A DNA stretch of 64,000 nt. Origin: Balneolaceae bacterium. Its GTDB lineage: Bacteria > Bacteroidota > Rhodothermia > Balneolales > Balneolaceae. Location: the NCBI GenBank assembly GCA_017640665.1, contig JAEPQE010000001.1, positions 885,262 through 949,261 on the forward strand, written 5' to 3'. The notes beneath the pieces were generated by a model. It was not told the origin of the DNA and did no database searches. It saw only the letters and a list, made by a program, of their open reading frames with translations. Shown piece by piece: positions 8,541 to 17,770 of the stretch; the stretch's first letter is position 1, and each line of letters begins with the position of its first letter. A program made the position numbers and the translations under genes.

Positions 8541-9716
8541 TTACCTCCGATCTGTCATATACATTTCTCCAAGACGCCCGGAAAAATGACTTTTGGAAGA
8601 GTATTTAGACTTCAATCGTCCAACAGAAGCAATTCGTTCTTCAGCAAGAATATTTGAAGCTTTATAGGTCGGAATCTCATGATCTTCAGAATATTGCAGA
8701 ATGTTCAGTGTTGTATCATAAATCTTTTGAGTTCGGTTCATGGCATGCTCTCGGTTATACCCTTCAAGCTCACTGGAGATATTGATGATTCCACCCGCAT
8801 TAATCACATAATCGGGAGCGTAAATAATGCCTTTTTCCAGTAGCATTTGTCCATGCCTCTCTTCTACATCAAGAACGTTATTTGCACCACCGGCGATGAT
8901 ATCACATTTAAACTGATCGATAGTATCATCATTAATTACGCCGCCCAAAGCACATGGTGTAAAAATGTCGACATCCAGACCATAGATTTCATCGGGAGAA
9001 ACTACTTCCGCTCCAATTTCATCTGCGAGAGACTGTGCCTTTTCTGTGTAAATATCAGTAATAAATAATTTCGCCCCCTCTTTCGCGGCATGTTTGGCAA
9101 AATATGAAGCGACATGCCCGGCGCCCTGTAATGCGATTCTTTTACCTGAGAGTGAATCATTCCCATACGCTTTTTTTGCGCAGGCTTTCGCCCCCATATA
9201 TACCCCATAAGCCGTTACCGGGGATGGATTTCCACTCCCACCGAGTGTTTCCGGAATCCCAGTTACGTATTTGGTCTCAGAATAAATCCATTCCATATCC
9301 TGGACTTCCATGCCAACATCTTCCGCAGTTATATATCGACCTCCCAATCCATCCACAAACCTTCCAAACGCACGGAACAATGCTTCATTTTTATCCGTGT
9401 GCGGATCACCAATAATCACCGCCTTTCCGCCACCAAGATTTAGTCCTGAAATTGCAGATTTATAAGTCATCCCTCTGGACAAGCGCAGCACATCTTTCAA
9501 AGCCTCTTCTTCCGTTTTGTACATCCACATTCGCGTCCCGCCTAGTGCAGGACCAAGAGTTGTATTATGAATAGCGATAAAGGCTCGCAAACCAGTTTCG
9601 GGATCAGAGCAAACTACAACCTGTTCATGATCCTTAGCTTGCATAGCGTTGAATATGGGAAAGTTCACGTCTTCAGTAGTGTTGGTTTTTTTCTCTTTCA
9701 ATGAGGATTCTATCAT
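8541..9716 (-). CDS. Glu/Leu/Phe/Val dehydrogenase, probably leucine dehydrogenase
   Basis: 391 residues. The N-terminal substrate domain contains LGPALGGTRMWMY and the glycine-rich GLNLGGGKAVIIGDP with catalytic lysines; Asp in TAEDVGM is also conserved. The NAD-binding fold has GAGHVASYFAKH. The downstream motif FTPCALGGVIN is typical of the leucine/valine/phenylalanine branch. The enzyme interconverts branched-chain amino acids and 2-oxo acids with NAD and ammonia, in the cytoplasm. It feeds branched-chain fatty acid precursor supply or amino acid catabolism. It is transcribed alone, divergently from recJ across 306 bp. Leucine dehydrogenase is the best call, but valine or phenylalanine dehydrogenase activity cannot be excluded. 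Confidence 0.88.
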   Translation of the reverse strand: MIESSLKEKKTNTTEDVNFPIFNAMQAKDHEQVVVCSDPETGLRAFIAIHNTTLGPALGGTRMWMYKTEEEALKDVLRLSRGMTYKSAISGLNLGGGKAVIIGDPHTDKNEALFRAFGRFVDGLGGRYITAEDVGMEVQDMEWIYSETKYVTGIPETLGGSGNPSPVTAYGVYMGAKACAKKAYGNDSLSGKRIALQGAGHVASYFAKHAAKEGAKLFITDIYTEKAQSLADEIGAEVVSPDEIYGLDVDIFTPCALGGVINDDTIDQFKCDIIAGGANNVLDVEERHGQMLLEKGIIYAPDYVINAGGIINISSELEGYNREHAMNRTQKIYDTTLNILQYSEDHEIPTYKASNILAEERIASVGRLKSKYSSKSHFSGRLGEMYMTDRR

Positions 9717-10022
9717 GGATGTTTTTTAATTGTGGAACCGCTTCCAAAACTCTCGTTTTATAGAACCAAAATCCACCTTTAATAGTTGGCTGAGTAAAAT
9801 ATTAGACAACCAATCAGGTTGTAAATGACCTTGTTTTTATGCTAAGCACAAAATTAACAATTAGAGGGAAATCAAAGTTTTAAAACTTATAAAGAGTTTC
9901 AGCTTTTGATGAAAGTAATCAACAAAATTGTATTTTAAGGATAATTAGGTGCAGAGCACTTTGGTGTTTCGGTTTGGTAGCCGGATAGCCTTTTATGAAT
10001 AAAAATAAAAAAAAGGTAAATC
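9717..10022. other. Divergent intergenic region between leucine dehydrogenase and recJ
   Basis: 306 bp of AT-rich sequence that must hold two divergent promoters. The only structure I see is a small dyad CAACC-6 nt-GGTTG near 9808-9823. No convincing TAnnTTTG promoter or coding sequence was found. The recJ start is preceded by an A-rich stretch (AAAAAAGGTAAATC) rather than a strong Shine-Dalgarno sequence. Confidence 0.5.
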
Positions 10023-11726
10023 ATGTCATTCCGCTGGGTGTACGCACAGCCGGAGCAAAAGGAACGTGTGCCCATGCTACAGCAGGCACTCGGAGTTCCG
10101 GAGAAAATAGCCCGTTTACTGGCTATCCGTGGCATAGAAAATTATGATAATGCAAAGACTTTTTTCAGACCTACGATAGATCTTCTACACGATCCTTTTT
10201 TAATGAAGGATATGGAGTTGGGTGCAGAACGACTCGCTCTGGCTATACGTAAAAGCGAAAAAGTGCTTGTTTACGGAGATTATGACGTAGATGGTACTAC
10301 GGCTACATCCTGTTTATATACTTTCCTGAAAGAATTCGGGGTTGAAGCAGATTACTATATCCCACACCGATTTAAAGAAGGCTACGGGATCAATCCAGAA
10401 GGAATTCAATACGCTCACGATATTGGGGCAAACCTGATTGTCTCTGTGGATTGTGGAATCACCGCCATTAATGAAGCTATTGAAATCAAAGAAAAAGGGA
10501 TGGAGTTGATCATTTGCGATCACCATACGGTAGGTGATGCCATCCCCGAAGCAGCAGCTGTACTCGACCCTAAGCGTCCTGATTGCGAGTACCCTTTTGA
10601 TGGATTATCTGGTGCCGGAGTCGGCTTTAAACTTATTCAGGGAACGCTAAAACGACTCGGCCTTCCGGATTCCATAGCTTACAAGTTTCTTGACTTAGTC
10701 GCTATTTCCATTGCCTCAGATATCGTCCCGATTATTGATGAGAACCGAATTCTGATGAAAGCGGGTCTGCAGATGATTCAAAGTTCCCCAAGAGTTGGTA
10801 TTAAGGCCTTGATGGAATTAATCAAGATGCCGATTCAGGATATTACCACCTCAAAAATTGTATTCTCGATCGGCCCTCGCATTAACGCTGCCGGAAGAAT
10901 GGGTGATGCTTCGACTGCGGTTAAATTGATGATCGCTGAATCTTATTCAGAAGCAAAAGCCCTGGCTTACGAACTTGAATCCATAAACCTGAAAAGACGA
11001 GACAAAGACTCACTTACAATGGAAGAGGCGCTCGCTCAGATTGATGATGATTTAGACATCGATGAGATTTCTACCCTGGTTTTGTATAAAGAGGACTGGC
11101 ATCTTGGTGTGATTGGGATTGTTGCTTCCCGTCTGGTTGATATGTTTCATCGCCCCGCTGTTATGCTCAGTAAGGTGGACGGAAAAATTAAGGGCTCGGC
11201 ACGGAGTATAAAAGGGTTCAATATCTATGACGCCATGAAACAATGCGAGGATTTACTAGAGCAATTCGGTGGTCATGAGTTTGCTGCCGGCCTTACCCTT
11301 GAGGAAAAGAATCTACCCGAGTTCCGGCGACGGCTCAATCAAATTGCTTATCGAGGCTTGTCAGGGAACAAATTTGACCCTGAATTATCGATCGATTGCA
11401 AGCTGGATCTCAACGAAATAGACATGAAATTCTGGAAGTTACTGGCACAGTTTAAGCCATTCGGCCCGGCCAATCTTCGTCCCGTGTTTGTGTCTGAAGG
11501 AGTGGAAGCAGTAGGAATTCCTACAGTGGTTGGAAACGGACATCTTAAAATGAAAGTTAAGCAAGATGGGTCCGGTGTATTTGATACGATCGGGTTTAAC
11601 ATGCATGAATTTCTACCCGCAGTTCGGGATGGGGAAAAATTTGATGTTGCCTATGTTTTGGAAGAGAATTTCTGGAATGGCCGACGCACCTTACAAATGC
11701 GCTTAAAAGATATCCATCTTTCTTAA
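10023..11726 (+). CDS. recJ: Single-stranded-DNA-specific 5'-3' exonuclease RecJ
   Basis: 567 residues, the standard RecJ length. DHH-domain motifs are in order: VYGDYDVDGTTATS (I), SVDCGIT (II), ICDHHTVGDAIPEA (III, DHH), SGAGVGFKL (IV), then GPRINAAGRMGDA. The DHHA1 part carries LGVIGIVASRLVD, SARSIKGFNIYDA and FGGHEFAAGLTL. A C-terminal OB-fold lies at ~460-567. It degrades single-stranded DNA 5' to 3' in RecF-pathway recombination, mismatch repair and base excision repair, using Mn or Mg ions bound by the DHH aspartates. All metal ligands appear present. It is a single gene, followed by tRNA-Phe 62 bp downstream. Confidence 0.97.
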   Translation: MSFRWVYAQPEQKERVPMLQQALGVPEKIARLLAIRGIENYDNAKTFFRPTIDLLHDPFLMKDMELGAERLALAIRKSEKVLVYGDYDVDGTTATSCLYTFLKEFGVEADYYIPHRFKEGYGINPEGIQYAHDIGANLIVSVDCGITAINEAIEIKEKGMELIICDHHTVGDAIPEAAAVLDPKRPDCEYPFDGLSGAGVGFKLIQGTLKRLGLPDSIAYKFLDLVAISIASDIVPIIDENRILMKAGLQMIQSSPRVGIKALMELIKMPIQDITTSKIVFSIGPRINAAGRMGDASTAVKLMIAESYSEAKALAYELESINLKRRDKDSLTMEEALAQIDDDLDIDEISTLVLYKEDWHLGVIGIVASRLVDMFHRPAVMLSKVDGKIKGSARSIKGFNIYDAMKQCEDLLEQFGGHEFAAGLTLEEKNLPEFRRRLNQIAYRGLSGNKFDPELSIDCKLDLNEIDMKFWKLLAQFKPFGPANLRPVFVSEGVEAVGIPTVVGNGHLKMKVKQDGSGVFDTIGFNMHEFLPAVRDGEKFDVAYVLEENFWNGRRTLQMRLKDIHLS

Positions 11727-11742
11727 CAATCTTGTTGATAAC

Positions 11743-11775
11743 TATTGTATGTAGGTAGCAAAGGCTTTATCTTTG
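11743..11775 (+). promoter_or_regulatory. Bacteroidota-type promoter of tRNA-Phe
   Basis: A -33-like TATTG (11743-11747) and a -7 box TATCTTTG (11768-11775, consensus TAnnTTTG) are separated by 20 bp. The -7 box ends 13 nt before the first tRNA base. Both elements and spacing match the sigma-ABfr consensus known from Bacteroides. Confidence 0.7.
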
Positions 11776-11788
11776 CAGCCCTTTCTAC

Positions 11789-11861
<73 letters not shown>

Positions 11862-11871
11862 CAGAAACCTA

Positions 11872-11905
11872 AAGCCTCTCAGACATTGTGTTGAGAGGCT
11901 TTTTT
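11872..11905 (+). terminator. Rho-independent terminator of tRNA-Phe
   Basis: Perfect 10-bp stem AAGCCTCTCA / TGAGAGGCTT with a 10-nt loop, followed by TTTT. It lies 14 nt before the stop of the convergent ggt gene and may also weakly stop ggt transcripts. Confidence 0.85.
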
Positions 11906-11918
11906 GTTGTTATAATTT

Positions 11919-13658
11919 CTAGTACCCCGCAGCCTGCCCATCAACTCTGGATTCCGATGCGCCATAGTATACTCCGGTATCAAGATCTCGCATGATGGCC
12001 TGAAAACGCCCAAAGAAGCTATGACCGATTTGAACATCATGTCCCATAGCTTCCAGATCACGAACTACCTGATAGTTGATTGAGGATTCGATACTCACCT
12101 GACCAACATCTGTAAGGCGATCACCCAAACCATCGGTTGGACTTGTGGATCCGGAATGTTCCCATCTAAGTGCGTCTCCGGCTTCTTGCATGTTCATCCC
12201 AAAATCGATTACGTTGGTGATTAAGCTCACATGACCCATAGGCTGATATGCTCCACCCATATTTCCGATGGTCATAAAAGGTTCTCCATCTTTCATCACA
12301 AAGCCGGGAATAATGGTATGGAATGGTCGTTTACCTGGCTCATATACGTTTGGATGGTCTGGATCTAACGAAAACAATTCACCCCGATTTTGAAAACTGA
12401 ACCCTGTTCCCGGAACCACAAACCCGGTACCCATACCTCTGAAGTTACTTTGAATAAGAGAAACCATATTACCATATTGATCAGCAGTTGTGAGATAAAT
12501 GGTGTCGCCATCTTCCAGCACATCAACCCCGGTAGTAATATCTTCGCGCGCAGTCTCACCGATCAATTTTCTTCGCTCGGCAGCATATTCTTTGGATAAT
12601 AATTTTTCATACGGAACATCATAAAATGCAGGATCAGCATAATGCTTGGCCCGATCTTCAAAAGCCAGCTTCTTAGCTTCAATAAAAAGGTGAAAGGTCT
12701 CTGCGGTTGCAAATCCTGTTTCCGAAAGGTCGAACCCTTCCAGAATATTCAGCATTTGAAGCACCGCGGTTCCCTGAACGTTGCCACCTACCTGATACAC
12801 ATCATATCCACGATAATTAACCGTCTGTGGTTCTACCCACGTTGAAGTGTGTTTCTCGAAATCTTCGTAGCGGAGATAGCCATTATTCTCTTTCATCCAG
12901 GCATCAATTTTTTTTGCAATTTCGCCACGATAAAATGCATCCTTCCCTTCACTGGCCAGCAACCGAAAGGTATTTCCCAAATCCGGATTTTTGAAAACTT
13001 CTCCTTTATTAGGTCCTCGCCCATCAAAAGTAAAGGTTTCTTTGAATGCACCTGGTTGTCTGCTCAGAAAAGGGGCGCTGCTGCTCCATCGGGCTGAAAT
13101 CGCTTCACTCACAGGAAAGCCATTCTCAGCATACCAGGTGGGTTCGGCAAGAATTTCTTCCATGGATACAGAGCCAAAACGTTCGTGCATTGAAAACCAC
13201 CCATCAACTGCTCCTGGGACTGATACCGAAAGTAAATCATATGCCGGGATATTGTCCTCACCTTTTTCTTCCAATATATCCATAAGCTCGTCATAGGACA
13301 GTCCGAGTGGAGAACGACCACTGGCGTTTAATGCATAAAGTTGTTGGCTTTCTTCGTGCCAGATGATCGCAAATAAGTCTCCTCCTATTCCATTACCGGT
13401 AGGCTCCATTAGTCCCATTGCCGCATTTGCTCCTATAGCAGCATCAATGGCATTGCCTCCATTTTTGAGGATTTGAAGCCCAACCTGAGTAGCTAGTGGC
13501 TGACTAGTGGCAACCATTCCCCTCTGTGCGATTACCTCAGATCGGGTGGAGATCATACTTCCGGATTCCCTGTCGATTTGTGCCATAGTAATTTCCGTTG
13601 AAAATAAAAGTGAAAAGAATAGAAGCTGCGGGACTACTGAAACGATGAATTTTTTCAT
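11919..13658 (-). CDS. ggt: Gamma-glutamyltransferase
   Basis: 579 residues with signal peptide (MKKFIVSVVPQLLFFSLLFSTEITMAQ). This is an Ntn-hydrolase precursor that self-cleaves into large and small subunits. The large subunit shows GMVATSQPLATQVGLQILKNGGNAIDAA and NGIGGDLFA. The cleavage and nucleophile Thr is the T of GDTIYLTTADQYGNMVS, matching the first Thr of the usual TTHxSVxD. Small-subunit substrate motifs are FSFQNRGELFS and the oxyanion GNMGGAYQP. The periplasmic enzyme hydrolyses or transpeptidates gamma-glutamyl bonds of glutathione and related peptides. The TTH at the cleavage site is replaced by TIY, so the subfamily is divergent. It is a single gene, convergent with tRNA-Phe. 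Confidence 0.93.
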   Translation of the reverse strand: MKKFIVSVVPQLLFFSLLFSTEITMAQIDRESGSMISTRSEVIAQRGMVATSQPLATQVGLQILKNGGNAIDAAIGANAAMGLMEPTGNGIGGDLFAIIWHEESQQLYALNASGRSPLGLSYDELMDILEEKGEDNIPAYDLLSVSVPGAVDGWFSMHERFGSVSMEEILAEPTWYAENGFPVSEAISARWSSSAPFLSRQPGAFKETFTFDGRGPNKGEVFKNPDLGNTFRLLASEGKDAFYRGEIAKKIDAWMKENNGYLRYEDFEKHTSTWVEPQTVNYRGYDVYQVGGNVQGTAVLQMLNILEGFDLSETGFATAETFHLFIEAKKLAFEDRAKHYADPAFYDVPYEKLLSKEYAAERRKLIGETAREDITTGVDVLEDGDTIYLTTADQYGNMVSLIQSNFRGMGTGFVVPGTGFSFQNRGELFSLDPDHPNVYEPGKRPFHTIIPGFVMKDGEPFMTIGNMGGAYQPMGHVSLITNVIDFGMNMQEAGDALRWEHSGSTSPTDGLGDRLTDVGQVSIESSINYQVVRDLEAMGHDVQIGHSFFGRFQAIMRDLDTGVYYGASESRVDGQAAGY

Positions 13659-13752
13659 GGGTCGAAATAATCAGTGTTAGTTTTAAACATGATACCATCT
13701 GTAATCACTATTTTCAAAAACGAGTTTGGTAAGTTCGCTTAGTTCAGTTTTT

Positions 13753-13780
13753 TGACATTATCCTGAACTTGATTCAGGGC
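13753..13780. repeat. Intergenic palindromic element, GTCATCC/GGATCT family (short copy)
   Basis: A degenerate copy of the window's recurrent element: CCTGAA-5 nt-TTCAGG hairpin preceded by TGACATTAT. It lies in the 194 bp between ggt and the downstream serine hydrolase gene. Confidence 0.5.
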
Positions 13781-13852
13781 CTTTCAGCTTGTCTTCACAT
13801 GGTCTAGAACAAAAAAGTAGGTAATCAAGCTTTGTTCTATCACCAAAATCCC

Positions 13853-15310
13853 CTAAAAATCCACCTTCGTGCTGATATAATTCTCATGAGATTTAAGCTG
13901 AACAACTTCACCTTCATCATTTCGAATAAACCGCAAGCTTTCGCCATCTTCGCCATTATCACGAATGCGCACAAAGTGATCTTTTTCCACGCGGCGATAG
14001 GTAGAGAGTCCATCAGCGGGATTATTTGAAGGCAGACCAATCGAAACCAGTTTGTCGCCCCAGGTTCCATAATAGGAGTGCCAGCCCATGCCGTTGCCGC
14101 GAAACACTCCCACATACTCCTGTAACTCATCGACATAATTAGCATCATCGTCCTTTGAAATAGAGGATGCCTTGGAAAGTAATCCGTGAATTCCACGCAC
14201 ATATTTACCCGCATTAGCATTGCTTGAGTTCACAAAAGCTGAATACGCCATTTTGGTTTCGGGAATAAGTGCTAATGATGTTTTATAGCCGGGGCAGTGT
14301 CCACCATGTCCTACCCATTTCTTTCCGTCTGAACCTTTGTATACTGAAAAACCTAATCCCCATGTAGTACCGAAGTCGCTGTCCATCCAATGGATATTAT
14401 GCATATTCTTGAGGGTGGAAGGATGCAGAATTTCCTCTTCTTCAGCTTCGTATAATCTAAACTGCCACGCCGCAAATTTTGCAAGATCCTGAACCGTGGA
14501 ACTGAACCCGGCTGCCGGAGCAACCCCGTTTCCTTTAAAAAAAGGCACTGCAGGCTGATTCCCGTCCAGGTCTTCCATCGCATGGCCAATAGCAAGTTGG
14601 GAGCCCCACAGTTCTTCCGGCATCTCTGGACGAGTATCTGAAAGATCAAGCGGATTCAGAATATGCTCAACTACATATTCATCGTAAGATTGTCCTGAGA
14701 CCTCCTCAATAACGAAACCGAGTAGAGCCATTGCCAGGTTACTGTACTGGAAATAAGTGGAAGATGGGTACAGGGTTTCCTGTTCATTCAGCTTATCTAA
14801 AATTTGTTCTTTAGTGGGAAAGGGAACATCGTCTTCGGTCCAGTGCGACCATGCATTTTCGCGGGGAAGTCCGGATGAATGGGTTAGCAGATTTCGAATC
14901 GTGATAGGACCACTCAGCTCATATTGCTGAGGCAGATCATACTCTGGTAGCACGTCCTGAATCTCATCATCAAGCCGGAGTTTATCCTCTTCGTAGAGAT
15001 TCATAATTGAGATGGAAGTGAACAGCTTTGAGATGGAACAGACACTGCAAATGGTATTGGGTTCCATTGGCAATCCCTTCTCAGGGTTTGCTTCCCCATA
15101 GGCACCTTCCCAGATTACCTCCTGGTCTTCCAGTGCGATAGCACTGATTCCAGGCAGCTCATCATATTTTTGCATCGCCTTTAACCATATTTCCACCAAC
15201 TCAATAGCTTCTGAATAGTCTGTTGATTCTTCTTCTTTTTTCTCTGTTTCCTGGCCAACAACAGGCGCAGTAAGCATTCCAATGATTAGCAGAATAAATA
15301 CTCGTTTCAT
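13853..15310 (-). CDS. Secreted serine beta-lactamase family hydrolase (class C / AmpC-like fold)
   Basis: 485 residues with signal peptide MKRVFILLIIGMLTAPVVGQ. The beta-lactamase/transpeptidase fold (~30-370) has the SxxK motif in CSVCSISKLFTS, the YxN motif as YSN in YFQYSNLAMALLG, and HGG in WVGHGGHCPGYKTS replacing KTG. Such HGG enzymes are esterases, D-amino-peptidases or peptidoglycan-related hydrolases rather than true beta-lactamases. The C-terminal ~100 residues resemble the small beta domain often fused in this family. All three active-site motifs are present, so it should be active. The substrate is unknown. It is upstream of ggt on the same strand with a 194 bp gap containing a repeat, so separate transcription is likely. 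Confidence 0.88.
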   Translation of the reverse strand: MKRVFILLIIGMLTAPVVGQETEKKEEESTDYSEAIELVEIWLKAMQKYDELPGISAIALEDQEVIWEGAYGEANPEKGLPMEPNTICSVCSISKLFTSISIMNLYEEDKLRLDDEIQDVLPEYDLPQQYELSGPITIRNLLTHSSGLPRENAWSHWTEDDVPFPTKEQILDKLNEQETLYPSSTYFQYSNLAMALLGFVIEEVSGQSYDEYVVEHILNPLDLSDTRPEMPEELWGSQLAIGHAMEDLDGNQPAVPFFKGNGVAPAAGFSSTVQDLAKFAAWQFRLYEAEEEEILHPSTLKNMHNIHWMDSDFGTTWGLGFSVYKGSDGKKWVGHGGHCPGYKTSLALIPETKMAYSAFVNSSNANAGKYVRGIHGLLSKASSISKDDDANYVDELQEYVGVFRGNGMGWHSYYGTWGDKLVSIGLPSNNPADGLSTYRRVEKDHFVRIRDNGEDGESLRFIRNDEGEVVQLKSHENYISTKVDF

Positions 15311-15437
15311 AATCCCCGGTTTTAGTTACTAACTTTATTGCTTGAATTGAAGCAAATTAAGGCTGATTTGCAAGAGAAACCTGATTTCTGGTTAAGGTTT
15401 CTATCCTTAACCAAAACCCAAATCCCGAGAGTTGATG

Positions 15438-17021
15438 CTACCTGTCCATTAGTTCAATATGTGCCACTTTAGCTTCATCCGTAGGAGAATTTCCGTAAGC
15501 AACCCAGAGTTCTCCGGTTTTTTTGTCAAGATGCATATGTCGGATCAGGGCACTTTTAGTAGGCAAAGAGATTTTCTCAAATGTTTCTGAATCTATATCA
15601 AAAATAAGTACCGCATCAGCGGCCCCAGTACCTATCCATACTCGTTTTCGCTCATCATCCACACGAACGATATAAGGGAGGGTATCAGCAAATGGAATTT
15701 CATATTCAGTGAATTTCTCACTGCCTGGATAGAAGACGGCCAGTTTATTAGCGGAATATTCCGGAATCCATATTCTGCCCAAAGCATCACTATCCGGCCT
15801 GCGTGGCCCACTCATTTCAGTGGGCATGGAATAGATATCAAAGTCTTCTGATTCCGGATCAAATTTTAGCAAACGATTACCTCTCAACTGCGTTCCCCAG
15901 ATGATACCATCATTATCCATAATCAAGCCATAAGGGATTGTGCTACCGCCATCATACATTGAAGAAATCGGTACCTCGTAGCGGGTAACTTCATCCGTAA
16001 TCAAATTCAGATAGCCGATCCATTCTGGGTTTCTGGAAAAGTGAGCATTGAACCAGATCCGGTTTCGGGGCTCATCCAGAACAAGGCTGTGAGGGTACGC
16101 TCCAATTTCAGAAAGAGTCCAGGAACTGTCTGTTGGTTCAAAGTGTCCGATACTTCTCGCATTACCCAAAAGCACCCACCAATCTCCATTGGAACCCAGA
16201 CTAAGTGCACGAGGTGTAGAATAGGAAGTCGGGATAGGGTACTTAGTAAAATTCCCTGATTCCGGAGTCAGTTTATACATTTGATTAGTTAGCATTCCAG
16301 TAATAATTACTTCTCCATTCTCATCAAGCATAAGGTCGTGAGGGAGATCTCCGCTAATAGGGATGTTGTACTCGGTAACGATTGCTTGGTCTATATCCCC
16401 TGCATTCTGTTTCTTTAGAAAGGTAATGATATCCTTTGTTTCATTGGTTTCGAGCTCTCCTACCAACCAAGCGGCTGTTTCATCGGCATTTCTACTCGGC
16501 GACATTATTGGGAAGGAGGACAACGATCCTGCAAACTGTAACATTTGAGAAGTCCATTGATGCCAATCATCATAAGACTTTAAATCGCCGCTGTTGTTTG
16601 AAATAATCTTCTTTGAAAATTGATGGCAGCCTGAGCAATCCAGCAGAAATTCTTTTTTGATTAAAGAGTTATCGAGCAGGCTTAAAAAGTAAGAACTTGA
16701 AACCTGATCGGTTAGTAATTCAGGATTGGATTGAAGAACGAATTCCAACCGCCTTGAATCAGGTGATACTTGTTTTATCAAAGTTTCATAACCAACCCCA
16801 AAAGCAACAACTTCCTTATTCGTTTTTAAGCTCAGGTCTTCCGGAAAGTAGAACTTTCCTTTTTGATTGGTATATACGGTTATGGTTTTGTGCTCATTAA
16901 TGCGGAGCTGAACCGCGATATTGGAAAGTGTAGATCCATTCTGATCGGTGACCAAACCGCGCAATCCGGAATCCGGAAGTACCCCCGCGCCCAACAGAAC
17001 CAGAAGTAGATTAAGAAACAT
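15438..17021 (-). CDS. Secreted protein: CarboxypepD_reg-like domain, CxxCH haem motif and Vgb-like beta-propeller
   Basis: 527 residues. A short signal peptide (MFLNLLLVLLGAGVLP) precedes a carboxypeptidase-regulatory-like beta sandwich (~20-95, GLVTDQNGSTLSNIAVQL). A segment with one haem c motif CSGCH follows (~130), then a propeller (~215-527). Its repeats read like virginiamycin B lyase/SMP-30 blades: LPHDLMLDENGEVIITG, YPHSLVLDEPRNRIWFN, IPYGLIMDNDGIIWGT, RIWIPEYSANKLAVFYP. Family members with this layout occur in Acidobacteria and Bacteroidota and are poorly characterised. A periplasmic redox-linked role is inferred from the haem motif only. The Vgb similarity does not by itself mean streptogramin lyase activity. 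It is apparently monocistronic. Confidence 0.75.
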   Translation of the reverse strand: MFLNLLLVLLGAGVLPDSGLRGLVTDQNGSTLSNIAVQLRINEHKTITVYTNQKGKFYFPEDLSLKTNKEVVAFGVGYETLIKQVSPDSRRLEFVLQSNPELLTDQVSSSYFLSLLDNSLIKKEFLLDCSGCHQFSKKIISNNSGDLKSYDDWHQWTSQMLQFAGSLSSFPIMSPSRNADETAAWLVGELETNETKDIITFLKKQNAGDIDQAIVTEYNIPISGDLPHDLMLDENGEVIITGMLTNQMYKLTPESGNFTKYPIPTSYSTPRALSLGSNGDWWVLLGNARSIGHFEPTDSSWTLSEIGAYPHSLVLDEPRNRIWFNAHFSRNPEWIGYLNLITDEVTRYEVPISSMYDGGSTIPYGLIMDNDGIIWGTQLRGNRLLKFDPESEDFDIYSMPTEMSGPRRPDSDALGRIWIPEYSANKLAVFYPGSEKFTEYEIPFADTLPYIVRVDDERKRVWIGTGAADAVLIFDIDSETFEKISLPTKSALIRHMHLDKKTGELWVAYGNSPTDEAKVAHIELMDR

Positions 17022-17216
17022 AACTAATCCCTGTAATTAAGTTGAGTATAACGGCAGTCAGTATACTTTTTTTTGATTGTGGCGGATGTAAAAACAGTGT
17101 GGGTTCTGTAAAAAGATTTTGTGAACTCTATACCAAGCGGTAAGGAACCTTCAAGCCTCTAAAAACTGTTAATCAGGTTAACCAACACGCGCGCAATACG
17201 ATAAAGAGGAAGATTT

Positions 17217-17654
17217 ATGCTCAGCATTATTGAAATTAAGACCGATTACAAAGCCAAAACCCGCAAAACCATAAATACAGTTCTTACACTGGTAACAGCA
17301 GTTCTCACCCTCATTTACCCTGACTTTCTCTACATGATCGCAGGTGGTTATCTGATTGCACTAGGCTTGTTATTCTTCAGTTTTAAGATGCCAACAGCCA
17401 TAGCGGCTACACCGTTGGTAACCGGAATCCTCATCTTTATTTTCCCGGAACTGATTCCCATTACTTTCGGGCTGTTTTTAGCGGTATTTGGTTTGATTCT
17501 CTTTTTCTCCTTTTCGCTAAGCATTCTGGGCATTCTCACATTCATTATCGGTGCATTGATTTATTTCAACCCAGACTCAATCGCGTATTTCATAGCTGCC
17601 TTTATGTTGTTGTATTCGGTGAATAATCTGATGAGCTTAATCCGAGATAAGTAG
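17217..17654 (+). CDS. Small integral membrane protein, unknown function
   Basis: 145 residues. After ~20 charged residues (IEIKTDYKAKTRKT) there are four to six hydrophobic helices, for example VLTLVTAVLTLIYPDFLYMI and FGLFLAVFGLILFFSFSLSIL, with Pro-Glu/Pro-Asp turns (IYPDF, IFPEL, YFNPD) at a spacing that suggests internal repeats. This resembles DUF308/HdeD-like repeat membrane proteins, but I do not recognise the family with certainty. A good ribosome-binding site (AAAGAGGAAG) sits 7 nt before the ATG. The next gene on the same strand is a receiver-domain protein 116 bp downstream. Confidence 0.75.
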   Translation: MLSIIEIKTDYKAKTRKTINTVLTLVTAVLTLIYPDFLYMIAGGYLIALGLLFFSFKMPTAIAATPLVTGILIFIFPELIPITFGLFLAVFGLILFFSFSLSILGILTFIIGALIYFNPDSIAYFIAAFMLLYSVNNLMSLIRDK

Positions 17655-17770
17655 TCCGACCTACCAGGGATACCTTTATCATATAGTAACCTTTAAAGAA
17701 TGAGGGTTAATTGATTTTATTAAAAAATTCTAATATTATAGCGTTAGTTTTTTTTAACCCGTGTATACCC

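Noticed and set aside
13853-15310. True beta-lactamase (resistance gene)
   Set aside because: The third motif is HGG rather than KTG, and the C-terminal extension fits the esterase/peptidase branch, so antibiotic resistance should not be claimed.
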